Positions 17,455-26,612 of a DNA stretch of 64,000 nt are shown here, in pieces. Source of the stretch: Carnobacterium pleistocenium FTR1 (GTDB taxonomy: Bacteria; Bacillota; Bacilli; Lactobacillales; Carnobacteriaceae). Location: assembly GCF_000744285.1 (NCBI RefSeq), contig NZ_JQLQ01000002.1, positions 558,001 through 622,000 of the forward strand, in the 5' to 3' direction. The notes under the pieces were generated by a model. That model saw nothing but the letters and a program-made list of their open reading frames with translations. It made no database searches and was not told where the DNA came from. A program made the position numbers and the translations under genes. Positions within the stretch are counted from its first letter, which is position 1, and every line of letters starts with the position of its first letter.

Positions 17455-19215
17455 ATGGAAAGTATTAAATGGGTTTTACGATACATCAGATCAAATAAGA
17501 CAAAAGCTCTAGTGGGAACTGCTATGGTAATAATAGTTGCCGTATTGAATATTGTTTCACCATTGATTGGTGGAGAAATCGTCGATAGGGTGATCGTTAA
17601 TGAACAGAGCGATATGCTTATTCCTCTATTAGCCTTAATGATAGGTGCAACAGTGCTACGCACAGTGTTGCGGTATGTATATCAAATTATGTTTGAACGG
17701 ATAGGACAAGACGCAATTTACGAAATAAGGGAGAGTATGTACAAAAAGCTTCAAGAATTAGACTTTGCTTTTTTTAACAATACAAGGGTTGGAGACATCA
17801 TGGCTCGTATGTCTGGGGATACGGATGCTATCCGTCATGCAATCTCGTGGTTGTCATACAACATCTTAGATAATATTTTACTTTTAGTGTCTGCTATCCT
17901 AGTTATGGGATTTATAGAATGGCGACTAATGTTAGCTTTATTGATTGTTACACCGTTCATTGGTTTGTTAACTGTTCTATTGTCAGCGAAAGCAAATGCT
18001 GTTTATTATGAGATCCGAGAAAGTTTTTCCAGACTAAATTCAATGGTAGAAGAGAATGTAAGTGGAAATAAAGTTATCAAAGCTTTCGCTAGAGAAGATT
18101 ATGAAAAAGAAAAATTTGATAAGTTCAATGATGATTACAAGCAACGTAATATGGATTCAGCAAATGTCACAAAAACGTATTTGCCACCATTAGAAACACT
18201 AGCTGGATTTTTATCGGTCATTACGATCGGTTATGGCGGATTTTTAGTAATCAACGGTTCAATGAGTCTAGGAAATTTAGTTACTTTTAATGGGTTTATC
18301 TGGATGTTAAACTTGCCTATGCGAAATGTTGGTTGGTATGTAAATGATTTGCAGCGATTTATTGCTTCATCTTATAAAATCAGAGAATTATTAGCGACTA
18401 AGCCCATGATTCCGATTGAAGAAAAGACATCAACTAAAACAATCCAAGGAATCGTTGAATTCCAAGATGTGTCATTTTCTTTTGCAGATGATCCTGAAAC
18501 ACCTATCTTAAGCCATATTTCTTTAAAGGCCAAACCGGGTATGACGATTGGTATTTTGGGAGAAACAGGCTCTGGAAAATCAACATTAGTTAACCTTATC
18601 TCACGTTTCTTTGATCCTACAGAAGGAAATGTATTGATTGATGGTATTAATGTAAAACAATGGAATGTAAGAGAATTACGAAGCCATATTGCTATTGTTA
18701 TGCAAGATGTCTTTCTATTTTCAGATTCAATCAAAAAAAATATTTCATTTGGAACTCCTGAAGCCGACCTTGAAAGAGTTCAAAAAAGTGCACGGGTGGC
18801 AGATGCAGATCCATTTATCCAACTTATGCCTGATCAATACAATACGTATTTAGGAGAGCGAGGCAGTGGATTGTCTGGCGGACAACGACAAAGGATATCC
18901 TTAGCCAGAGGGTTAATGAAAGATCCATCTATTCTTATTTTAGATGATACGACTTCTGCAGTGGATATGGAAACGGAAGTAAAAATTCAAGAAGGATTAG
19001 GCGAATTAATGAAAGGAAAAACAACTTTTATTATTGCCAATAGAATATCTTCTGTAAAAACAGCGGATGAAATTATTATCCTCTCAAAAGGGAAAATAAT
19101 TGAAAGAGGAAATCACGCTTCCTTATTAGACAAGAAAGGTAACTACTATAGAATTTATCAGGAACAATTAGGACAGTCTGATGAAGAGGAGGTGGGGACA
19201 AATGGAACAGACTAA
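17455..19215 (+). CDS. Heterodimeric ABC exporter, subunit with degenerate ATP site
   Basis: A 586-residue half-transporter: six membrane helices (about 1-310), then a nucleotide-binding domain. It resembles the BmrC/LmrC half of multidrug exporters. Walker A GETGSGKS is at 369-376 and the signature LSGGQ is intact. The catalytic glutamate after Walker B is Asp498 (LDDTTS) and the switch histidine is Asn529 (IANRISS), so its own ATP site should not hydrolyse. The frame runs upstream to 17332, but AAGGAGG precedes ATG 17455. The stop overlaps the next start by 14 bp. Known members export drugs, but the natural substrate here is unknown. Confidence 0.92.
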   Translation: MESIKWVLRYIRSNKTKALVGTAMVIIVAVLNIVSPLIGGEIVDRVIVNEQSDMLIPLLALMIGATVLRTVLRYVYQIMFERIGQDAIYEIRESMYKKLQELDFAFFNNTRVGDIMARMSGDTDAIRHAISWLSYNILDNILLLVSAILVMGFIEWRLMLALLIVTPFIGLLTVLLSAKANAVYYEIRESFSRLNSMVEENVSGNKVIKAFAREDYEKEKFDKFNDDYKQRNMDSANVTKTYLPPLETLAGFLSVITIGYGGFLVINGSMSLGNLVTFNGFIWMLNLPMRNVGWYVNDLQRFIASSYKIRELLATKPMIPIEEKTSTKTIQGIVEFQDVSFSFADDPETPILSHISLKAKPGMTIGILGETGSGKSTLVNLISRFFDPTEGNVLIDGINVKQWNVRELRSHIAIVMQDVFLFSDSIKKNISFGTPEADLERVQKSARVADADPFIQLMPDQYNTYLGERGSGLSGGQRQRISLARGLMKDPSILILDDTTSAVDMETEVKIQEGLGELMKGKTTFIIANRISSVKTADEIIILSKGKIIERGNHASLLDKKGNYYRIYQEQLGQSDEEEVGTNGTD

Positions 19216-20986
19216 TGCTGCAAATGAAGAAAAACAGAATCATAAAAATACGCATCTGTTAAGAAGAGTAATGCTGTATTTAGTTCCATACAAAAGCGGA
19301 TTTTTAAAACTCTTTTTTGCGATTTTAGTTTCCAACTTTGTGCTGGTTCTTGGACCTTACTTTACGAGTGTGATCATTGACGAAAGTATTCCAAATAGAG
19401 ATACAACACAACTAACATGGATCATTGTTTTATTTTCACTGGCACAGTTATTTGGAGGTTGGTCTTCAAGTTACCGTATAAAAAATATTACCTTATTAGG
19501 GCAAAATGTACTGAGAGATATGCGGACAGACATCTTTGTTCATTTACAGAAACTACCCTTCGCGTTTTTTGATAGTCGCCCGCATGGGAAAATCGTTACA
19601 CGAGTTGTGAATTACATTAATGCATTAAGTGATCTACTGTCAAATGGCTTGATCAACGTATTATCTGACGTAATGAGTTTAGTTGTTACGCTAGCCATCA
19701 TGCTTGCTTTGAATGTTCAATTAACGCTTTACAGTTTTATTTTATTGCCCATCTTATTTATTGTGACAGTTGTGATTCAAAATGAACAGCGTAAAGCATA
19801 TGAAGTAGTTAGCAGTAAACAAGCCGGTTTAAATGCCTATATTCATGAAAGTGTGGCGGGAATAAAAGTTACCCAGTCGTTCACAAGAGAAAGTGTTAAT
19901 AAAGATATCTTTGCGGAAGTTAGTGAAGACCAACGAACTTCTTGGATGCATGCAGTAAAAATCCAATTTTTATTGGCTCCATTCATCCAAAATATTGCGA
20001 CAATCACTATTTCAATTATTTATTTTGTTGGTCTAAGTAATTTTGGTTTTGGTATTGATGTTTCTACTGGTGTTTTGATAGCTTTTATCGGTTATGTTAA
20101 TAATTTTTGGAACCCAATGATCAATATCGGGAATTTCTATAACAGTTTGGTGACCGGCATGGTTTATTTGGAACGTATTTTTGAAGTGATGGATATTGAA
20201 CCGGAAATTCAAGATGCACCTGATGCTTTTGAAATGCCTCCGATACAAGGTTACGTCGTTTTTAATCATGTCACCTTTGGGTATAAAAAAGACCAGACTA
20301 TCTTTGAAGATCTTTCTTTCCAGGTTCGTTCAGGTGAAACGATTGCCTTAGTAGGTCCCACTGGTACAGGTAAATCAACGATCATTAATTTGATGACTCG
20401 TTTTTACGATGTAAATGATGGTGAAATTTTAGTTGATGGGATCGATATTCGAAAAGTTACATTGAATTCCTTAAGAAATGAGATTGGGATCATGCTACAA
20501 GATACATTCATTTTTTCAGGAACCATTATCGAAAATATTCGTTTAGGTAAATTGGATGCTACGGAAGAAGAAATCGTACAAGCTGCAAAAATCGTACGAG
20601 CGCATGACTTTATCATAAAATTAAAAGATGGCTATCGTACGGTTGTTAAAGAACGTGGAAGTACATTATCTGCTGGTCAGCGACAATTGATTTCATTTGC
20701 CCGTACCCTACTAGCTGATCCCAAAGTATTGATATTGGATGAAGCAACGTCTAGCATCGATACGCAAACAGAAATGTTATTACAAGAAGGATTGGACCGA
20801 TTACTAGAAGGTAGGACTGCTTTTATTATTGCCCATAGACTATCTACGATTAAAAATAGTTCGCGTATTTTTTATATTGCAGATAAAAAAATCAAAGAAT
20901 CTGGCAGCCATGATGAATTAATGGCTCAAAAAGGCCTGTATTATCAATTGTATTCGACACAAGCTAAATTGTTAAAAAAAATGTAA
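19202..20986 (+). CDS. Heterodimeric ABC exporter, catalytic subunit
   Basis: A 594-residue half-transporter resembling BmrD/LmrD, with six helices in the first 330 residues and a nucleotide-binding domain. Walker A GPTGTGKS (385-392), catalytic Glu514 after Asp513 and switch His545 are canonical. The signature is LSAGQ (489-493) instead of LSGGQ. In heterodimers this altered signature pairs with the partner's Walker motifs, so both changes fall in the same degenerate site. ATG 19202 overlaps the upstream gene and is preceded by GAGGAGG. The two genes are surely one functional unit. Confidence 0.93.
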   Translation: MEQTNAANEEKQNHKNTHLLRRVMLYLVPYKSGFLKLFFAILVSNFVLVLGPYFTSVIIDESIPNRDTTQLTWIIVLFSLAQLFGGWSSSYRIKNITLLGQNVLRDMRTDIFVHLQKLPFAFFDSRPHGKIVTRVVNYINALSDLLSNGLINVLSDVMSLVVTLAIMLALNVQLTLYSFILLPILFIVTVVIQNEQRKAYEVVSSKQAGLNAYIHESVAGIKVTQSFTRESVNKDIFAEVSEDQRTSWMHAVKIQFLLAPFIQNIATITISIIYFVGLSNFGFGIDVSTGVLIAFIGYVNNFWNPMINIGNFYNSLVTGMVYLERIFEVMDIEPEIQDAPDAFEMPPIQGYVVFNHVTFGYKKDQTIFEDLSFQVRSGETIALVGPTGTGKSTIINLMTRFYDVNDGEILVDGIDIRKVTLNSLRNEIGIMLQDTFIFSGTIIENIRLGKLDATEEEIVQAAKIVRAHDFIIKLKDGYRTVVKERGSTLSAGQRQLISFARTLLADPKVLILDEATSSIDTQTEMLLQEGLDRLLEGRTAFIIAHRLSTIKNSSRIFYIADKKIKESGSHDELMAQKGLYYQLYSTQAKLLKKM

Positions 20987-21007
20987 AATAAGATTTAAGA
21001 AAAAGCT

Positions 21008-21057
21008 AAAATGACCCAAAAGGACAAAGCGGAAAGCTAGCCTTTTTGGGTCATTTT
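21008..21057 (+). terminator. Terminator after the ABC exporter
   Basis: AAAATGACCCAAAAGG pairs with CCTTTTTGGGTCATTTT, then a T-rich tail follows. Confidence 0.85.
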
Positions 21058-21093
21058 ATTTATTTTTTTTGTATGGATAAATAAATGAAATGG

Positions 21094-21187
21094 CTCACCA
21101 AAAATTTATGGCGGAATAGGGTGGTTGTAGCCGTGCATTCCAGAATGGATTTTATTTTGAGGTATCCACACTATTTGACAAATAGCC
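21094..21187 (-). repeat. Shortened copy of the dispersed intergenic element
   Basis: CTCACC, an AAAATT segment, GGAATAGGGTGGTTGTAGCC and the end ACACTATTTGACAAATAG match the inverted-orientation element at 14007-14243, but the central GCTGAAGCG part is missing. It occupies the gap between the exporter terminator and the acyl-ACP thioesterase gene. Confidence 0.5.
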
Positions 21188-21314
21188 TTATTTCAAGCGT
21201 TTTAGATCTTTTTATATGTTTAGAATGACTAAGATGATTTTTATTTTCCAGGTATTTTTCATGAAATTATGCTATCCTTAAGGCGAAATGTTTACAAAGA
21301 AATGAGGATTTTGA

Positions 21315-22067
21315 ATGAGTGGTAAAATATATGAAAAAGAGCATCAAATAAAATATTACGAGTGTGATACAACTCAGAAAATGACGATTTCTATGTTATT
21401 AAATGTTATGCTTCACGTATCTGGTGAACAAAGCTATTTATTAGGAGTAGGAGATCGGGTTTTAGCCGAGAAAGGGTTAACCTGGATCATTCTTCAATAC
21501 GAAGTGAAAATTGAGCGAATGCCGGTTTTTTATGAGTCGATCAAGATCACTACCCAAGCAACTTCTTACAATAAGTTGTTTTGCTACCGATCTTTTAAAG
21601 TATACGATACCCAAGGCAATTTATGCGTGACCGTCAATAGTACATTTGCCTTAATGGATGTACAAGAACGGAAAATGGTCCGAGTACCAGCTGAAATAGT
21701 TGCGCCTTATGAAACAGACTTTTCTAAAAAGTTGATCCGTACTCCAAAACCTGAAAAAGTAAATGAAGAAAAAAAAACATCTAAAGATTATCAAGTTAGG
21801 TATCTCGATATCGATAGCAATCGTCATGTGAATAATTCTAAATACATTGAATGGGCAATGGATACATTAGATCTTGAATTTCTGACAACTCATGAAATAG
21901 AAACGATGACGATCAAGTTTGAAAAAGAAGTTCATTATGGTCAATTGATCCACAGTGAAATAAGTTCTATGAAAAATCAAGATGAAGCGACTATTACGGC
22001 TCATCGCATCTCAACAGAAGATGTTACAAATTTTGAAGCAAGTATTGTTTGGAAAGCAACAGTCTAA
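21315..22067 (+). CDS. Acyl-ACP thioesterase
   Basis: A 250-residue double hot-dog protein of the FatA/FatB-like bacterial family, which releases free fatty acids from acyl-ACP and so limits chain length or supplies fatty acids. The two halves are visible, and the second carries the active-site segment DIDSNRHVNNSKYIEW, with the Asp, Asn and His expected for catalysis. ATG 21315 follows GAGGATTTTG at acceptable spacing. It is a single gene between a decayed repeat element and a bidirectional terminator. Confidence 0.88.
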   Translation: MSGKIYEKEHQIKYYECDTTQKMTISMLLNVMLHVSGEQSYLLGVGDRVLAEKGLTWIILQYEVKIERMPVFYESIKITTQATSYNKLFCYRSFKVYDTQGNLCVTVNSTFALMDVQERKMVRVPAEIVAPYETDFSKKLIRTPKPEKVNEEKKTSKDYQVRYLDIDSNRHVNNSKYIEWAMDTLDLEFLTTHEIETMTIKFEKEVHYGQLIHSEISSMKNQDEATITAHRISTEDVTNFEASIVWKATV

Positions 22068-22085
22068 CTGAATTTGGTGAAAAAT

Positions 22086-22118
22086 AAAAAACCGTTCATA
22101 AAAAATGAACGGTTTTTT
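22086..22118. terminator. Bidirectional terminator
   Basis: AAAAAACCGTTCAT pairs with ATGAACGGTTTTTT. It lies between the convergent thioesterase and asparaginase genes. Confidence 0.9.
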
Positions 22119-22126
22119 GATTGTTT

Positions 22127-23092
22127 TTAAAAATAGTCTTCTAGTGAACGATTTAAAGCAGTCTGACTCAGTACAACTTGTAATTTAATCCGTGCTTTTG
22201 GACCAGATAATCCATTTGTGAAGATAACACCATCTTCTTTTAGCCTTTTGCCGCCACCAACATAATCATAGACATCTTGTGCAATGCCGTTAAATGAACG
22301 TGAAACAAGCACCACAGGAATGGCCTTGGCAAGTAGCCTTCTAAGAGCAGGCAAGGCAGCAGGTGGCAAATTTCCAGCACCTAGCGCTTCGATAACAAGT
22401 CCATCAGTAGTTGGTTGATTAATAGCGTCAAACAACGTTCCATCCATACCCGCATAAATTTTAAGCAAATAGACCTTTTTAGCGACATTATTAATAGTAT
22501 AAATCTCTTCCTCAATTAATTTTTGGAAAAATAAAACTTCATTTTTTGAAATCAGCCCAATTGGACCAAATGTAGGTGTCTGAAAAGTAGCAACATTACT
22601 TGTATGTGTTTTAGTAACATAACGAGCTGTATGAATTTCATCATTCATTACAACTAGCACACCTTTTTCTTTAGCATCTTCAGCTAAAGCTACCCAAATT
22701 GCGCTTTGGAAATTATATAGCCCATCTGAACCAATTTCATTGATTGAACGCATGGCTCCAGTAAGCACGATTGGAATCGATGTTTTAACGGTCAAATCTA
22801 GGAAATAAGCTGTTTCTTCCAATGTATCTGTCCCATGAGTGATCACAATGGCATCTGCTTCATGAGTAACGATTGCTTTTTCAATACGATTTTTTAACAG
22901 GAACATTTCTTTGGGTGTTATGTGTGGAGAAGGCAAGTGCAAAAAATTCTCTACAATCAGATGAGCTACGTTATCAAACAAATGACTGCGTTTGTTTAAC
23001 GGATTTTCTGAATTAGGTGAAACTTTTCCAGTTGTTTGGTCCTCACTCATCGAAATAGTTCCACCGGTATGCAATACAAGAATAGTTTTCAT
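22127..23092 (-). CDS. L-asparaginase, bacterial type I/II family
   Basis: A 321-residue enzyme hydrolysing asparagine to aspartate and ammonia. The nucleophile threonine is Thr12 in HTGGTIS and the second catalytic segment THGTDT lies at 85-90. No signal peptide is present, so it is cytoplasmic. GGAGG precedes the ATG by 7 bases. It is a single-gene unit. AnsA and AnsB type cannot be separated with confidence from sequence alone. Confidence 0.94.
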   Translation of the reverse strand: MKTILVLHTGGTISMSEDQTTGKVSPNSENPLNKRSHLFDNVAHLIVENFLHLPSPHITPKEMFLLKNRIEKAIVTHEADAIVITHGTDTLEETAYFLDLTVKTSIPIVLTGAMRSINEIGSDGLYNFQSAIWVALAEDAKEKGVLVVMNDEIHTARYVTKTHTSNVATFQTPTFGPIGLISKNEVLFFQKLIEEEIYTINNVAKKVYLLKIYAGMDGTLFDAINQPTTDGLVIEALGAGNLPPAALPALRRLLAKAIPVVLVSRSFNGIAQDVYDYVGGGKRLKEDGVIFTNGLSGPKARIKLQVVLSQTALNRSLEDYF

Positions 23093-23329
23093 TATAATTC
23101 CTCCAATACAAGAATAAAAATAAATAAGAAACGGGTTATTTTCATTTCGTTTAGTAGTATACCACGTTTTTATTGCATTCCAATACGCGACGAATGAAGT
23201 TGGAAATTAGTCGTTTTTTGACGGATTGCTGTTATTTATGTGTTTTTATTAAAATATCCTTTCAAAGGGCGGTATTTTTGTGAATATGCTGTTATACTAA
23301 AAGAAAATGAACAATTGGAAGAGGTTATT

Positions 23330-24781
23330 ATGAATAAAAAGAAAACATTTGAAGAATTTGCTATCAGTGATGAAATTGTTACAGCGTTAACAAGTTTGCG
23401 TTACTTTCATCCCACTAAAGTTCAAGAAGAAGTCATTCCATTAGCACTAGAAGGAAAAGATGTTATTGTAGAATCGCAAACAGGAAGCGGAAAAACAGTT
23501 AGTTATGGAGTACCGCTATGTGAAATGGTCGATTGGGAAGAAAACAAACCTCAAGTACTAGTTTTAGTACCAACAAGAGAATTAGCCATTCAAGTAAAAG
23601 AAGACCTAATGAATATCGGTCGTCTTAAGAGAGTGAAAGCTACTGCAGTATATGGCAAAGCTTCATTTGATACTCAAAAATCTGAATTAAAACAAAAAAG
23701 TCATATCGTTGTAGGAACACCCGGTCGAGTTTTAGATCATTTGCAAAAAGGAACATTTAAAGTAGAAGAAATACAATGTTTAGTCTTGGATGAAGCGGAT
23801 GAAATGTTAAATATGGGATTTGCAGATCAAGTAGAATCGATTATCACTTTTTTACCTACAGAACGTCAAACCCTACTTTTCTCAGCAACTATGCCTAAAG
23901 AAATTGAACGCATAGCAAGTTTTTACATGAAGGCAGATAAACAATCCGTCGTCATTGAGACAAATGAATTATCAAAACCAAAAATCATTCAATCAAGTGT
24001 TAAGGTAAAAGAAGACCAAAAAGAGCAACAATTGCTTGATCTATTAACGGTAGAAAATGCCGATTCGTGTATCATTTTTTGTAATACGCAAGAAGCCGTG
24101 AACAATTTATACACATTTTTAAATAAAGCTGGTTTACCAATTGATAAAATTCATGGTGGCATGGTTCAAGAAGATCGATTTTCTGTAATGGAAGATTTTA
24201 GACAAGGCAGATTCCGTTATTTAGTAGCTACAGATGTTGCTGCAAGGGGAATCGATATTGAAAATATTACACACGTAGTCAACTTTGACGTACCGGTAGA
24301 AAAAGAAAGTTTTGTGCACCGTACTGGTCGTACAGGAAGAGCCGGAAAAACAGGAATGGCCTTGACACTTGTTACACCTAGAGAAGAAAGATGGTGGAAA
24401 GAAGTCAAAGATTATGCTGGTCAAACAGTTATTGAAATTTCTTTGCCAACTACTCGTGTTGTTCAAAGTCACAAATCTGCTTTCGAGAAAAAATTGCAAG
24501 AACGTCCACCTTTGAAACAAGTTCGCTCAAAAGAACTGAATCGCGACATTACTAAAGTTTATTTTAATGGCGGGAAAAAGAAAAAAATGCGGGCAGTTGA
24601 TTTTGTTGGAACCATTGCTAAAATTCCAGGCATCGATGCAGAGGACATTGGGATCATCACGATTCAAGAAAATGTCACTTACATTGATATTCTAAATGGA
24701 AAAGGTCCATTAGTGATTGATGAAATGCAAAGCCGCACGATTAAAGGTAAAACATTGAAAGTACGTAAAGCTAGAAAATAA
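23330..24781 (+). CDS. dbpA: DEAD-box RNA helicase, DbpA/YxiN type
   Basis: A 483-residue ATP-dependent RNA helicase. Motif I SQTGSGKT is at 49-56, PTREL and TPGRV follow, DEAD is at 154-157, then SAT, and in the second domain ARGID and [10 protein letters not shown]. The C-terminal 75 residues (from about [15 protein letters not shown] to the end) form the RNA-binding domain of DbpA/YxiN, which in known members binds hairpin 92 of 23S rRNA for 50S assembly. ATG 23330 was chosen over an upstream extension to 23240 because GAGG precedes it and the family starts here. Confidence 0.93.
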   Translation: MNKKKTFEEFAISDEIVTALTSLRYFHPTKVQEEVIPLALEGKDVIVESQTGSGKTVSYGVPLCEMVDWEENKPQVLVLVPTRELAIQVKEDLMNIGRLKRVKATAVYGKASFDTQKSELKQKSHIVVGTPGRVLDHLQKGTFKVEEIQCLVLDEADEMLNMGFADQVESIITFLPTERQTLLFSATMPKEIERIASFYMKADKQSVVIETNELSKPKIIQSSVKVKEDQKEQQLLDLLTVENADSCIIFCNTQEAVNNLYTFLNKAGLPIDKIHGGMVQEDRFSVMEDFRQGRFRYLVATDVAARGIDIENITHVVNFDVPVEKESFVHRTGRTGRAGKTGMALTLVTPREERWWKEVKDYAGQTVIEISLPTTRVVQSHKSAFEKKLQERPPLKQVRSKELNRDITKVYFNGGKKKKMRAVDFVGTIAKIPGIDAEDIGIITIQENVTYIDILNGKGPLVIDEMQSRTIKGKTLKVRKARK

Positions 24782-24810
24782 TCAAGCCCTTCACAAACCA
24801 ATGGATATAG

Positions 24811-24862
24811 ATACCTTCGAGCTAGTGTACTGAAAGTCAGTATTAAAGATCGAAGGTTTTTT
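24811..24862 (+). terminator. Terminator after the helicase gene
   Basis: ACCTTCGA and TCGAAGGT enclose a 29-base loop and are followed by seven T residues. Confidence 0.7.
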
Positions 24863-24988
24863 TATATGGAAAAAAGGAACACTTATTAGACAGGCAGCAC
24901 CTAGAAACCTTTTTAAAGAGTGTAAAATAATAAAGAAGGACAGTAGATTTTTTAATTTACTATAATTAACTGAGTGGAGGTATATAAC

Positions 24989-26089
24989 ATGTTGAAATCA
25001 GTTATATTAGACATTATTGCGAATATTTCAGTTCTTACTACAGCATCTTACATATTTGTTAAACTGATACCAAAGAAAAAGAGTTTCGAGCTGACTATAA
25101 AAGAGCTGCTACTAATGATTGGAATTGCCGGTTTGACAAGTTTTATGTTAATGCTTTTTGCAATTGATTTGCCCGATAAAGTACTGTTAGATTTGAGACA
25201 CATTATTTTAATTTTGTGGATTTATTATTTTGGTAATAAATTCACACTTCCATTAGTACTACTAATGTCAATGCTTCGATTTTTAATTGGAGTTAATCAT
25301 GTTTCGATTCGAACAGCAATCGTGTACCTCTTATTAGGCTTATTTTTGCCAATTATACGCAATAAACTAATCAAATATGTAAATAATGAGTACCGTGTCT
25401 TAGTAATTCTTAATGGCATTTGCGTATCCGTTGTTGCAGTGCATTTATATTTTTTATATTATGATTTATTGTTGATTATTTTTATTTATATTCCTTTTTT
25501 AATTCTTTCCAGCTTTGTAGTAATCATGGTAACAGCATTTATTGAAGATTTATTAAAAACCCGTTCTCTTTATTTAAATGAGCAAGAGCATGCACAAATG
25601 GATTATTTGACGGGTCTATACAACATGAGAAAATTCAATAAAAAATGGCAAATCATTCAGTTAGATAAAAAAATCGAAACTACTGCATTAATGATGATCG
25701 ATATCGATTATTTTAAATGGATTAATGATAATTATGGCCATGCTGATGGGAATTTTATTTTGCGACAATTAGCTACTATTCTAAAGGTTGAGGCGCCTGA
25801 TAGTGAGTTAGTCTATCGGATAGGTGGAGAAGAGTTTTGTTTGATTCTAAATAACTTTCCTTTTGTTAAACAACAACAATTGGCTGAAAAAATTAGAATG
25901 AGTGTAGCAGAGCAATCATTTCTATTAGAAAACGGCAATAGTATTCAAATAACGATTTCAATTGGTTTTGCAGCATCTGTTAAAAATAAAGACATGAAAA
26001 AATTATTCCGCCTAGCAGATCGCTGTTTGTATATGGCGAAAAATCAAGGTAGAAATAAAGTAATCGGTAAGATGTTAGAAAACGAGTAA
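24989..26089 (+). CDS. Membrane-bound diguanylate cyclase (GGDEF)
   Basis: A 366-residue protein with about six hydrophobic helices (residues 1-190) followed by a GGDEF domain that makes cyclic di-GMP from GTP. The active-site motif GGEEF is intact at 279-283, and the metal and substrate motif DIDYFKWINDNYGH is present. The product-inhibition I-site (RxxD just before GGEEF) is absent. GTGGAGG precedes ATG 24989 by 8 bases. The GTG within that ribosome site is not used. The N-terminal sensor resembles 5TM-LYT-like membrane sensors, but the signal is unknown. No c-di-GMP receptor or phosphodiesterase lies nearby. Confidence 0.9.
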   Translation: MLKSVILDIIANISVLTTASYIFVKLIPKKKSFELTIKELLLMIGIAGLTSFMLMLFAIDLPDKVLLDLRHIILILWIYYFGNKFTLPLVLLMSMLRFLIGVNHVSIRTAIVYLLLGLFLPIIRNKLIKYVNNEYRVLVILNGICVSVVAVHLYFLYYDLLLIIFIYIPFLILSSFVVIMVTAFIEDLLKTRSLYLNEQEHAQMDYLTGLYNMRKFNKKWQIIQLDKKIETTALMMIDIDYFKWINDNYGHADGNFILRQLATILKVEAPDSELVYRIGGEEFCLILNNFPFVKQQQLAEKIRMSVAEQSFLLENGNSIQITISIGFAASVKNKDMKKLFRLADRCLYMAKNQGRNKVIGKMLENE

Positions 26090-26130
26090 GATATGTGTGA
26101 AGGCAATTGGTCCTCTAGTGTGAGCTATAC

Positions 26131-26400
26131 GAACTGGAGCTCGATTGATGAACTCAAACGGAAAAAGACTTTGAGTTGTATGAACTGGAGCTCGATTGAT
26201 GAACTCAAACGGAAAACGAATTTGAGTTGTATGAACTGGCACTTGTTTGATGAACTCAAACGGAAAACGAATTTGAGTTGCATGAACTGACACTTGTTTG
26301 ATGAACTCAAACGAAAAATGACTTTGAGTTGCACGAACTGAGGCTTGTTTGATGAACTCAAACAGAAAATGACTTTGAGCTGTACGAACTGAGGCTGGTT
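26131..26400. repeat. 51-bp tandem array of hairpin units
   Basis: GAACTG recurs at 26131, 26182, 26233, 26284, 26335 and 26386, an exact 51-bp period with five full units and a partial sixth. Every unit holds AACTCAAA and TTTGAGTT arms around an 11-base loop, so the RNA of either strand would fold into five successive hairpins. Linkers fall into pairs (GGAGCTCGATTG twice, CACTTGTTTG twice, GGCTTG). Because 51 is divisible by three, both strands carry short open frames with a 17-residue repeat, but no ribosome site supports translation. It lies just after the GGDEF gene. Confidence 0.9.
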
Positions 26401-26460
26401 ACATTTCAAACTGTCAGATTGTCCTATGCTCTAAATATCTTGGCCAATAATCTATCGCAA

Positions 26461-26502
26461 AACGGTACCTAACAAGCTCACTTGTTAGGTACCGTTTTTT
26501 TT
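26461..26502 (+). terminator. Strong terminator after the tandem array
   Basis: AACGGTACCTAACAAG pairs perfectly with CTTGTTAGGTACCGTT around CTCA, followed by eight T residues. It would end transcripts running from the GGDEF gene through the array. Confidence 0.9.
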
Positions 26503-26517
26503 ATAGTATAAACAATT

Positions 26518-26568
26518 TAAAAAAATAGGCTGCTAAAATCCAAATTAATGGAATCACTAGCAGCCTAA
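26518..26568 (-). terminator. Terminator of the ABC-F gene
   Basis: On the minus strand TAGGCTGCTA pairs with TAGCAGCCTA across about 22 bases and is followed by a T run. Confidence 0.8.
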
Positions 26569-26612
26569 ACTATTTTAAGTTGGGACATTCTCGTCTTATA
26601 TTAAAAAGAATA

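Noticed and set aside
26093-26409. Repeat-containing open frames on both strands of the tandem array
   Set aside because: They are open only because the period is 51 bp. There is no ribosome site, and the plus frame stops within the fourth unit.
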